In this document: positions 1 through 18,574 of the stretch, in pieces | Numbering within the stretch: the stretch's first letter is position 1 | Layout of the letters: each line of letters starts with the position of its first letter | Assembly (NCBI GenBank): GCA_012295275.1 | Contig: CM022670.1 | Span: 13,162,083 to 13,209,582, forward strand | From: Chrysomallon squamiferum | Taxonomy: Eukaryota > Mollusca > Gastropoda > Neomphalida > Peltospiridae | Reading direction: 5' to 3' | Length of the DNA stretch: 47,500 bases | The notes under the pieces: model-generated | What the model was told of the DNA's origin: nothing | Databases searched by the model: none | What the model saw: only the letters and a program-made list of their open reading frames with translations | Program-made: the position numbers and the translations under genes

Positions 1-5715
<5,715 letters not shown>

Positions 5716-5754
5716 TTTCAAAGTGTTTTATCAAGTGATAGAAAAGGCAATCAA

Positions 5755-5760
5755 AATAAA
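5755..5760 (+). promoter_or_regulatory. Candidate poly(A) signal of SLC10A7
   Basis: AATAAA lies 40 bp after the SLC10A7 stop codon. It is a plausible short-3'UTR signal, but the surrounding sequence is so AT-rich that chance matches are common. Confidence 0.4.
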
Positions 5761-6690
5761 AAATCATATTTTTGATATTTCAACATGTTACATCTTGCAA
5801 GGACATCCATGAAGGTTTTATATTTAACCAAATCAAATTTAAGTAACTTAACTTTATTGAATACTGATAATTTTTTATTTTTTAATATACATCCAGATTA
5901 ATAGTATACTTAATTGTTCTATACAATGGTTTTATAGATGAGATTCCACCCTTTATTAATTTGTTTGACTAGTATCAATCAAAATCCACTGCCAATTAAA
6001 CGGAACTTAATTTCTGAGAAAAAGAATTTCGTATCTAAACACTTTGTTACTTTAGTTTAAACCTATCTTTAAAAATTTTATTAGCATGTTACAATAAATA
6101 TTATTAAATAAATTATTTTGCTCTTTGTTTTTAATGATTGGATACAATTTTTTTTTTAAATAGTGTTAAACATTCATTCAGTTTCACCAACTCATCATGT
6201 TTCTATTTATATTAACTTACAGACAAAGGGAGAATGGTTTTGTCGCCATACATGGATAAGCAGTAAGGTAACTTTTATAAACTCCTTCCATAGACATGAA
6301 AGCACATAACACAACCTTTGATAAAATAATCACATCATTGGCTGGGATGGAAATTGCTCAACATACGCTTTGGTGTAATGAGATAGACAGCTAGATAGAT
6401 AGATAGATATAGACAAGAGAGAAAAAAAAGAATCTATTAATAATATATGAAGTTTTTTTTTTGGTTTGATCTGAATAGTGGCCAGTAATCTTTCTTGTGA
6501 CACTAGTCGTGGCTGAACTGAGAGACTGATTCCATGGTTCTCTAAATTATTAGTTTCATTATGAAAAAAGCTTTATATATACTTACCTTTTACTTTATTT
6601 AGACAATGACATACAAACCTGTCGCTCATTCAGTTGTGCTCAATCCTGTAGATATTTTTTAGGCAACACAGTTTGTCAATTGCAGATTTC
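5761..6690. other. 3' flank of SLC10A7, no gene seen
   Basis: AT-rich sequence after the SLC10A7 poly(A) signal. It contains a short GATA repeat around 6390-6410. No exon-like open frame, RNA gene or transposon ends recognised. It may include an extended 3' UTR. Confidence 0.5.
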
Positions 6691-7110
6691 ACACATCACT
6701 GCCGACTTCAAGACAATGTCTCAAAATCAAGTCATGTCTAGACAGTGTTTTACAATCATCATGTCTAGACAATGTCTCACAATCAAATCACACATTTAGA
6801 CTGTCTCACAATCAAGCCATGGCTAGACAATGTCTCAGTCAAATCATATTTAGACAATGTCTCACGTTTAGACTGTCTCACAATCAAATCACATTTACAC
6901 TGTCTCATGTCTAGACAATGTCTCACAATCAAATTACACTTCCACTAAGTTCAAGACAGTTTCACAATCAAATCATACACATCTAGATACTGTCAGTCAA
7001 ATCTTTCACTTCTAAACGTCTCACATTCAAATTGTACACATCTAGACAACGCTTCACAATCAAATTATGTACCTCTAGACAATGTTTCAAATCCCACACC
7101 AAGTCTGAAC
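6690..7110. repeat. Degenerate repeat region (TCTAGACAATGTCTCACAATCAAATCA-like)
   Basis: A short phrase built from TCTAGACAATGTCTCACAA and TCAAATCA recurs many times at irregular spacing, for example near 6736, 6763, 6822, 6849, 6909, 7041 and 7074. Units vary from about 18 to 60 bp with many substitutions. This looks like an old, decaying tandem array rather than a coding or CRISPR structure. It lies between the converging SLC10A7 and RBM26/27 genes. Confidence 0.7.
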
Positions 7111-9487
7111 AGTCATGAGGTTACAGTATCCCATCCACAACTCTTTTATAAAATAAACACACTAATCATATAAAACGGTAATGGCTCACAATCCTTTCAC
7201 TTATCTAAATAATGTCAGACTATCGTGCAATTCTGTTACTGTGCTACACACTGCAAACTTTTAGACCAATGTACACAACTTGCATTAACTTCATGTATAC
7301 CTTTCACCTCCTAAACAATACTATTCTTTTGTTTTTGAATTCCCACACAATTCTAACTTTTGAATCAGTCTACGAACAACTTGCATTACATGAATACATG
7401 AACACACAAACACACGTCAAAAAATCTATGTGTAATCAGTTTGTGCAAAATTCCTCTCCAGGAATTTTTGTTGGTTTTTTTTATTATTATTTTGTTGGTG
7501 ACATTCTGTCACATCTTTTCATTTATTTTAAACATTCTTTTTTCCTCTTTACATATCATTTTCAACTTTTTACACTAACATATTTTTTTATATTTTTTTT
7601 TTTTCTTTCAAACATCAACAAGTTCAACAAAGCAGCATTCACTTCAATTGTTTTTTCCACATTATAATTGTTATAATTTCACTTCAATTTTTTTTTTTTT
7701 TTTTTATAGTTTAATTTAGTATACATCATTTTGCATACTTAATTTTTTTTTTTTGTTTTTTCATATTTTTTTTTTAAATTGTATGAATGCATACTATGCT
7801 GAATTTAACAAATATTTTCATTAAATAAGGTACAATTCGTGTAACTGTTAATGTACAATCTTGAAAATCTATTATACAATGATCATGTAAAGAAGTTTCT
7901 TTGTCCCTCAGGAACAATATTATGATGTAACATATGATACCCAACTTGCAATAATAAATAATACATAAAAATGGCTTCAAAGTCAAACAAATATAATAAT
8001 AAAAAGAAAAATTTTAAAAGTCAAATAACCAAAAAATAGATGCATATAATAAATTACATATAAATTAATGAAAATAATAGAACAACCCATTTACATTCCT
8101 TGTGGTAATTAACAGGGTTTTTCTTCCTTTTCTTTATATGTTATAATTTCAATTATGATTTCATAAAAAAAATTATTCATTTTGATGACATATGAATTGT
8201 GTATCATTTCATTTTCTAATAAAAGTTTTTAATTTTATACACTACAGAAGTCCATGCTATCTGAATCAAATACAGACTGCACTTGCATGTTTAATCGTGT
8301 ATATCTAAAAGTGGTCTTCAGTAAAATAACATTCTGCTTAATTCTGTTTACTTTCACTCCTCCTTAAAAAAAAAAAAAAAAAAAAAAAAAATGATATTAA
8401 TAAATATAACTACAAAAAAAAAATGAAATAAATAATGAAATGAAAAACCTTTATCCTCAATATTAATTCTGCAAACAGTAACACATTAACAAAACGAATA
8501 ATAAAAATTAATGTGTCATTTATAAAACAAATCTACAATTTATTTTAAAAGGAAAACTGCATTTCCAAATTTAATGAAATGTACTTTAAAACAAAATCAA
8601 GGATGAATATTACAATTGTTAAATACTAGTTCGTTTACTGAAAGTAAATAAACACTTATTTTCAAAGGCGAGTTCTAAATTCAAATATATTAAATGTCTT
8701 TTAAGATGAAACTGTTATATTCTGCATCTCTCAAAGATCGTAGTGCGTAGACAAGTGAGCAGACCATTAATAAAAAATATTTTCAGAAAAATGAGTAACA
8801 GACTAGATGCATGAACCCTGTTAATTTTTGCTATTCTACAAAACAAAAATTTTCACATCTAATTAAAAAAAAGGAAAGTTATTTCGAATGGTAAAATAAT
8901 CTCTTACTATTACAATCAATGAAGTTTACTACTATTATTTTTAAAATAAATTTCACAAATGCGATATAATTAGTCAGAAAACACACTGGAATTAATAAAA
9001 AAAAATAAACAATTTTATAAATTTTTAACCATAATACAAGTTTTTATCACTGGTTATTACCTTCAAGTTATGTATTTGTTACAAAATTCAGAGAAAAAAG
9101 ATAACAACTCGAACAATCCATATATATATTGAAACAATATTGCAACATTACCAGTAAATATTAAAACAAATCATTATAAATTACATTATCATACATTACT
9201 CTCTTCCTGCATTCTTCATCAAAACTTTCCTACCATTAACATACAAAAATATTGGATATTTCATTAACAGTGATAATTATCAGCTGGTGGTTATCAGAAT
9301 TGGCAGTTTATAATACAATACTTTGAAACAAAACACAAATACAAGCAGTAACAGTTTGTATTTGTATGATATAATAACCAAACCACATTATTTTGTATCT
9401 GATGGGCCTGAGGAAATAAATGACTTTTAAAACACATGTGTTATTGAACAAAACCATTAAAAAAAAATTCTATTTAAAATACAGATT
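7111..9487 (-). other. Intergenic sequence and probable RBM26/27 3' UTR
   Basis: Very AT-rich with poly(T) runs near 7690, 7740 and 8370. The part adjoining the stop codon at 9488 is presumably the 3' UTR of the minus-strand gene. Several TTTATT matches, such as near 8536, could serve as its poly(A) signal, and none can be chosen from sequence alone. Open frames here are low-complexity and unsupported. Confidence 0.4.
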
Positions 9488-10822
9488 CTATTTCCGCCAT
9501 GATCGACTTTCTTCATGGTCCTCCTCGTCTTCATCAGCACCAAGAATTGCATCTTCATCTATGTCATCAGTGACCTGGCTCTGAAAATACAATCAATGGT
9601 TTAGCTTGATCTAAATGAACACAATCTACATCATACACAGCATTATTCAGCAAAGTATAAATATCTACATCATCAGTGAAATTACAATCATTCACACCAT
9701 TTATCAGATATAAATATCTACATCATCAGTGAAATTACAATCATTCACATTTATCAAATATAAATATCTACATCATCACTGAAATTCCAATCATACACAA
9801 CATTTATCAAATATAAATATCTACATCATCACTGAAATTACAATCATTCACACCATTTATCAAATATAAATATCTACATCATCACTGAAATTACAATCAT
9901 TCACACCATTTATCAAATATAAATATCTACATCATCACTGAAATTGCAATCGTACACAACATTTGTCAAATATAAATATCTACATCAGTGAAATTACAAT
10001 CATGCACAAGATTTATCCAATATAAATATCTACATCATCACTAAAATTACAATCATACATAACATTTATCAAATATAAATATCTACATCTTCACTGAAAT
10101 CACAATCATGCACAACATTTATCAAATATAAGTATCTACATCATCAGTGAAATTACAATCATTTACAACATTTATCAAATATAAATATCTACATCGTCAC
10201 TGAAATTACAATCATACTCAACGTTTATCAAATATAAATATCTACATCATCAGTGAAATTACAATCATACACATCATTTATCAAATACAAATATCTATAT
10301 CATCACTGAAATTGCATTCCTTCATACAGTGTTTTATTTAAAAAATTATAAATACCTACATCATCACTGAAATTACATCGTATCAGTTTAAATAACATTT
10401 CTATATCATTTCTCTAAAATTACAATCACGCACAGTATCATTTACCCAGATAACATTCTGAAATAACAACAACACACAGCATTATTTAGCCAGTTATAAA
10501 TATCACATGTTGGATGCTCTGGAAAGTGTGTGTATTGGTGTGTTTGGGTGGATAGAGAGCAAGTTCAAAAATAATAATATTATACATCACAAATAAAACA
10601 CAGTCCTAGAAAAAATAAACCCACACCGTCACTCTGTTTTTTAATAATCATTTTCAATGTCATTTCTTCAATTCTTAAAAATAAATAATAAATCTGCAAG
10701 ACGGCACTAAAACCAAGACTGAAAATAAAATAATTTACAGTTTAAAGTCTTTTACAACTTTAGTTTCCATCTGTTTCATTCAAAATAACAACTTTATTAT
10801 AGACGTCGTTACCCTCTCTTTT

Positions 10823-10861
<39 letters not shown>

Positions 10862-11682
10862 TTTGATAACAATGTCTTATTCTAAACTCAAAGAATGTAA
10901 CTAAATACTTCAAGTTATCCAGCCTTAAAACAAAGACCAAATTTTATCCAAAAACAAAAAATCATTATGTACTCATTAGCATTTATTTGAAAATAAAATG
11001 ATCTTTAATCAACAGTTCTGTTGAATTAATATCAACGTAACGTGGAAGTTTTTTTTTTTAAATTGGCTATCACATATTCTAATTGTTATTTTAAACTTTT
11101 CTTGGAGTATTTAAATCCACTTTTTGACTAAAAGCATTAAGAATGGAAAAGATTACAAACAGGTATGTTAATTAATGAGCTATAGCATTAATATATTTAC
11201 AGGTGCAAACTAACAAATTAAAATTAAAATCTAGGGGGTAAACATTTTAATTACATTGCAAAGAAGTGAAGGGAAAAAATAATAAAACATCCCCTGAAGT
11301 AATGCAGATCATATATGTACTTTTCAGACAATTCTGTTATGGACAAGATTTATCGTGAAATAAAAATAAAATAAAAATAACTAAATAAACAATTATTTTT
11401 ATTTATTTATTTATTTTCTAAATTGTTTTCTTTAATAAATTATTAAATGAGATTAAACTAACAGATTCATAAATATACATACCTCCTCATCATCACCACC
11501 AACAATGTCATCACTAACTACACTGACACTGCGAATGTAGCCTACATGCCATCTCACCATCAATTCTTTATCATTGAATTTGCCACCTCTAGCCATTGCC
11601 TGCAACAGAAATATCTGTCATTTTAAATACAGCATTTAAAAAACTATAAAGTAAAATGTAATTATATTTTGGTGGCTGTTGG

Positions 11683-11714
<32 letters not shown>

Positions 11715-12731
11715 CTATAAATATTTTGCCAATAAGCAATCTAAAATCTGAAAACAAAAAAACTAGAAATCAACTGTAGCAATCAAGAAAAATAAAATTA
11801 TTTAAGGTACCTAAAGGTCTTTTGAAACGTCAACTGTTAATCAAATAATCACATCCGATGAAAAGAATGAAAAATTTACATTACCCTTTCAGCATCTTTC
11901 CTTGTTTTGAATGTAATTATTGCACATGGAACAGTATCGTTGTATTCAATCTTCTCTATCTGACATGCCTGAAATAAACATACAATGAGCAATAATGTTT
12001 GAACACTTTTCTTTTGAGGAATGCAGCAAAAATTTTAAAACAATTTCATTTACAACATAAACAAATAACAGTTCTTTAAAAAAATATTACTTATAATTTT
12101 TTTTTCATTCTTAGTATATAATGTATCTCCTGAACAACACCCAATTTTTAAAACTTCACGATTATCACTGATGAAAATTACTTTAAGCACATCACATTTC
12201 CTAGTTCTCTGTAATAGTCTTAAAAAAACATGAACTGTAATAAAAAGGAAAAAAACAAAACAAAACAGTTACCATAACAAACTTACACTAAAATGATTTT
12301 TGATTTCGTCTTTCTCCTCCAGTATAAATCCCTTTACTTCTAATGTCTTGGGTCTTTTATCCAAAGACAGGCTGCCTGTGGTCAGTACTCCATGCCCTCT
12401 ACCTCTTGAGGTCCACATTCCTCTCCCTCTCACCCAGCTACCACGACCACGCCCTCTTCCCTTTCCACGTCCTCGACCTAGTAGTCCAAGCGCGGTTGCC
12501 TGTATCAAAAGTAAAAATAATATAAATATATCTCCAAACACACACACCCACATATCATACACATACTCAGAAATACACAATATAAATGCATCAAAAATAT
12601 TTAAACCAGAAGACAGTTTCATGACTATATTAGTATATTTTAGTTCAATATATCATGTGGTTTATATTCACCATAAAATCTCTGAAATCAGTAAATTTGA
12701 GTAGAAGGAATTGTTTAAGTTCCAGGTTTTC

Positions 12732-12767
<36 letters not shown>

Positions 12768-15700
12768 ATTACAATGGTGATGAGGATGATGATTAACAAA
12801 CAATTATTATGATTTTGTTAACAATCTAATAATAGCAATATACAATATAAAAGAAAAATCACGTATAAATTTTTAAGTTTTCAAAAGAAACAGGAAATAT
12901 AAATTCTTTTGAAAGTTTAAGGCAAATAAAAATGTTTTCTATCACCTCTTTAGTGAGTTCAAGTAGTTTCTGTCTCAACTCAGCTGTGTCCTCTCCACTG
13001 TTCTGTTTAGTCATGAGTTCCAGTTCTGCATCAAGTATTTCTTTCCTTGCCTGTTGACATAAACACCATTAAAACAAAACAAAAACAAGACATTTCATTA
13101 TTTTCATTTCAACACTAATGATCAAGATGAGTCTAATACTAATTATTATTTTATAAGTTTCATTATTTTTCAGTTTTCTTTTTCATACTTCTGACACTTT
13201 GTTTCTGCATCATTTAACAAAATTATAAATCCTAACCTTTGATCAAATCTACTCAGTGGAACAATTAAACATTTTTCAAGGATTTACAAGCATGGCAATT
13301 TTAAAAATCTAATAAAAAGGTAAGTATATTAATTTAACATAATAACAGCACTTACAAAAAAAAGCATAAAAACAAGGAAAGCACAATGTAATGTTTATGA
13401 AAAGGGATCAACTTACTTGTTCAGGACTCTTCAGAGGCACAGTTTTGTTCACTGATGTCTCACCTTTCAGCTTTTCTATACTTGCAGTCAGCATCTTCAG
13501 AGTCTGAAATCAGTAACTTAGTTATGATTCTGATAACTGAGCTTTTATCTGTTATGTCATTAAACTCTACTTGAATAATACTTTCACTATATCTGTTAAA
13601 AACTATTAGAAGTACTCTTTAAAATCTGTAGATGAATATTGTTGATTTTAAGGTTGGTTACTAAGAAACCATATTACAAATGACTATAATCAGCCTAGTC
13701 CATTAGTTATTTTATTTTTATTATTATTATTATTATGCTGTAGCCATTAATATTTTTGTTATCAGTTGTATTACCATTACCAATATTGTTGTTATTACTA
13801 TTATTATTATTAATATAAGGTTCAGCATTCATTCCAGAAAATGCTCAATGCAAAAAGTATCTTGGATTTTACAATTTTTAACATGAACATCATTTACATT
13901 TGATATGCAGATTAAGCTTGTAGTTATAAATAGGTAAAAATGTGTCTGATTTTGAAATCATGAGTAAAAGATGCTCAAGTCTGTACTACTACCACTACCA
14001 CTACCACTACTACTACTCACCTCCATTACAGCAGTCTTATCTTCAGCACTCATGTTTTTATTCTTATCCAGTTTCTCAATCAGTTTCTGAACAAATAAAG
14101 CATACATTTTTATGTAGTGAAAAAAACAGATGCTGCATCCCTCAAGAAACACAAACAATAACAGTAAATTATTTTATGTTTTTAACAGAATATCTGCAAT
14201 GATAACGGGAATTTAGATGATATTAAAGAGAAAAATACACATAATGGAAGGAAGATAAAATAAAGTAAAACAATGAAAGGTTAGTTAAGCTATAGAAAAC
14301 TTTTTTATGGAAAAAAAACAAACATATGGCTTACCTTCTGTTCTTCAATCTGTTTCTTCATTAACTCCTGCTTGTGCTTTTGGATTTCTAATTTTTTCTT
14401 AATTGCATCCTGAAATTAAATAGGCTTGGTAAATAAAGGATAATCATTTTTTTAAATGATATTATAAAGAATTTAAAAAAACATGCTGATGAATCATAAA
14501 ATTTGAATAATTACAAACAGGTACCTTTTTATTTTCATGATCAATAATAATAAATTATAAAAACAACATACCTTTTTGATTTCATCGCCTTTTTTAATAG
14601 CTTCAATTTTGGCAACAAAATTAGCTGTTTTGACAGCTGTGGGACTTGTTAGGGGAGATGTCTTCACTGCTGCTGGATTAAACACAGTTTTCTTCAGATT
14701 TCCTATAGATGATGTGTACACTATACCCTGTAATAAAAATATTTATTATTACAATTTTCTTCTTACAACTTCAGTAGACTCATTAAATCACCCCATGATA
14801 TGTTAGGGAAGAAAGGAAGAAAGGAAATGAGAGAATATGTTAAATAAATATGAGAAAGAAGATGCAGAAAATATTTTATTGTATAAATCAACAAAAGATA
14901 TAGTTTAGCACCGCATAAAATAATAAATATTTTACCTCACCAAAAGAGCCTCCAAACGTTTAGTGTTTCACATTATATCTGACTTGATTTATGTATTGTT
15001 TAACTAAACAAATAAAAACAAAGACAAACCTTTTCAGGAGTTTTGTTGGTATTATTTACTTTCAACTTGCTGGCAGGTGGAGGTCCAAGTCTTGCCTTTG
15101 CTGAAACATGCTCAGAAGCATTGGGTGTACTGTCACTGGTAAACTGAAACATTTACAAAATAAACACTTTCAGAAAGTGCTGAATTTCAGTAACCCCCCA
15201 AAAAATTAAAAAATTAAAAATAAAATACGTAGACAGAAATGTAACTTTATAAAAATTCTGACTCGTACAAAAAAAAAGCTAAAAAAATTCTGTAAATATC
15301 AATATATCTATCTATATACATAAGTACAACCATACATAAGTTCATACAAACATACATACATATATATATATACATAGATATATATATATATATATACATA
15401 CATACAATAAAAATAAATTTGAAAAATTTGAAATAAAAATGCCTAAATATAAAAAAAAGAAAAATGAAAATTTGAAATAAAAATGCCTTAGAATATCAAT
15501 AAAAGAAAAATGTCTATAAATATCTCTATCTATCTATATATCATTTGTGATAAACATGCCTCAGAATATCAATGAAATAACATTTCTTTTAAAAATTTGT
15601 ATTATATAATTATAAATTTAAATTTTGTTATAGTTTCAAATTACCGTCACATTAACTGTCATCTTCTCCAGCTGCTGCTGGTTCAGTTTCTGCATCTGTT

Positions 15701-18533
15701 CGTGCTGCTGCAGGTACTGCTCTCGCTTCTGTTTCTGCTGTTCCTCCTTCTCCTCCTCTGTTAGCTCCTTTGTCACTTCACCCTCCTTTGGACTCTCTGC
15801 CTTGTGCCAAAACACTTTAATGAAACGGTTGTTAAAGAGCGCTTCACTGCTGCGGTATGCCATCAGTGCTTCGTGGTTTGTTGAAAAAGTTACCAAGGCA
15901 CTTTCCGTGTCTCCTCCATAGCACACCTAAGATAACAAATGTTTTAGTTGGATTTTTTTAACATCATCATGTTTTAAAAAGCACTACACAAAACATTTTC
16001 ATGATGAAAGCTTCAATATCATGATTTCAATAACACATTTATTACATTGAAATCTGCCGCAACAAACAATATATCGAGCTGATATTTTAGTATTTGTTCA
16101 CCAAACTAGTAAGTACTTCAAATACTGAAATAATGGTTCAACTCAAGATTCAAATTCACAATTTTATTACAACTACATTTTACTAAAACATGTATATACC
16201 ACATTCATCTATCCCTGTTTGCTAAATGACTGTTCAAGCCACCATTATTTCTATTATTTACAGTTTCTTAGTACATTCCATCTTCTTTCTCTTGATATTT
16301 GACTTACAAGTGATTCTAATGCTAAACATTATATTTACTGTAATAAAAAATTTAAAAGTATATTTCTTTTCTCCTAAAAGACTAAAAGTACTGACCTGCA
16401 AGTTGGTGATCATTCCAAACTGTGTGAAATGTTCATTCAGTTTGGCAATGTTGTTGTACTCAGGAGGTATTTTTCTAATCTCCAGTGTGCAGTTTTCAGA
16501 CTGCTGCTGGTTCTTTGGTCGTCTATATCCTGAATTCAATTATTACAATTAAAAATTTATATAATTTCACACTGAATACATACAATTTCACCAATGCCCA
16601 GTCAAGTCTGTTTTGTTTAAAATTATATTTGTTTAGATATAATACTTACATTATTCCTTATTCTGCATGCACAAAAGTTAGCAAGGTATTAACGTTCCAA
16701 TAAAAGATTAAAATGTAAAGATTCTCTCAACTGTGAATGCACACTTTGGCTAGAACATATTCTTGCAAGTATATTCTATACTGGTAAGTGACTAAACTGA
16801 CATAAGTTATGTAAATGTACTGCCTACATACCTCCAAGTCGACTATAATCAAACTGACGTTTTGACGGGGAATGGTAGCCTCTGGTTCCCCGCCCTGCTC
16901 CCCGACCCACACTGTTGTCCATTATCTGTCTTTGGTTGGAACCAGAGTTGTTGTCAATGGCACTGAATGGACGTTTGCTGGCTACTACAACACGAGACTG
17001 TAGCTTGGGTTGACTAGACTCTGTTTTTGGTACTTCCATTGTCTTCTTCGGCTCTGAAACTACTATTAATTTCCAAATCAGTGAACACTTTGTCATTCTA
17101 CATGTTTGCAGTTTTTTTTCACATTTTTCCCTGAACAATAATGATACAATTTTCATCTACCTTTTTGAAAATAAAACCAAACTCTCACATTACCATACAG
17201 CGAAGGGGTTTAAAAAGCCTTCATCTATAATAAATAAATTCTGCCTCACAGTAAGCTGCATACATAAAAGGTGATTTCAGGAAACACCTTCTCAGCAGGT
17301 AAAAATAACTAACAGTAATAACAATAATATTTGTACCTTCTTTTTCTGGTGGAATGTCTTCCACTGTCTGCACCTGAATGAGATCTTTGTGTCGAGGGTG
17401 GTTGTGGTAAGTGGACTGTCCCCGAGAACCTCTTGGAACATCCCAGTATTCAGATGACTCTGTCAGCTCAGGGGCCTCAGGATTGTAGCCTTCAGGCTGG
17501 TAAGGATCTGAACATGGAAAAACTTCACAAGCTGTGATAATAGTTTTTAACACAAGAAAGATTTTTTAATCTTACAGTCTAGTGTAACATTTTTCTAAAG
17601 TATAATATATTTCAAACATAGTCTAAAAAAGAAAATTATTTCTAAAGCATTTTTGTTTCTTATATCATGCCTGTAAAACAAAAGAAATACTTCTAACACT
17701 AACATTTATAATGATGATGTGAAAGAAGAAAGATTTTACTTCTTACTGAACCGAGCAAGGTACTGTGCTAAAATACTGGTTAATCACTGTTCTGACAAAT
17801 TATAACTTACCTGGTCTGGGAAAGGGTTGCTGTGGATCCACGGGTCTGATATGTGCTGGTCGCTGTAACATGATATCTGGATGTGGAGGGAATCCTGGGG
17901 GTGGAACATGGGGAGGTCCAATATGTGGTGGCATTCCTCTGGGGTGATGTCCCCTAGGTGGAGGTCCTGAGGGTGGAGGTCCTAATGGAATTGGGGGTTG
18001 AGGAGGACCTGTAATGTGAACTGTTACATGAACAGTACTAATTTTAGTGTTGTTTTATTTTTTTAAATTGGTTTGGAAGATACATTACTTAGGTATTGAA
18101 GTTGAATTATTTTATTTAAGAATACGCTGCAACATTACAATGTAAAAGAGATCAGATTCTGTTACCAATTTGGAAGAAAATAAAATAAGTAAACATTTCA
18201 AGTTTTATATTTTAATTACATAAAAAAGTATTATTAACTCAACAGAGGAATCGCAACATTTGATAAAATAATATCAATCTATCTTACTAAATGTCTTACA
18301 AATGCTAATGAAGTGTTCTTGATAATGCATTTACCTCATAAGTATTTAAGATAGTACTACTTAAATGTTCATACCTGGTGGTGGGAATGGTATCACTGAT
18401 GGCAGAGCAACATCTTCAACCACAACGGGGTCAGCTCCATGGTCAAAAGGACACATGTCACCAAGCACACAAAATCCTTTCTCTGTGAAAAAGAAAAAAA
18501 TGTAGGCCTATATGTATATATGTATGTACATAT

Positions 18534-18574
<41 letters not shown>

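Noticed and set aside
7212-7667. A 151-codon plus-strand open frame
   Set aside because: It is Phe/Leu/Ile-rich translation of T-rich DNA with no recognisable domain, splice context or codon pattern.
9625-10400. Regularly spaced repeats that could suggest a CRISPR array
   Set aside because: The whole 53-bp unit repeats with no unique spacers, it lies in an intron of a eukaryotic gene, and no cas-like gene is present. It is a minisatellite.
12300-12704. A plus-strand frame rich in Pro, Arg and Ser
   Set aside because: It is the antisense shadow of the RG-rich exon of RBM26/27 at 12287-12499.
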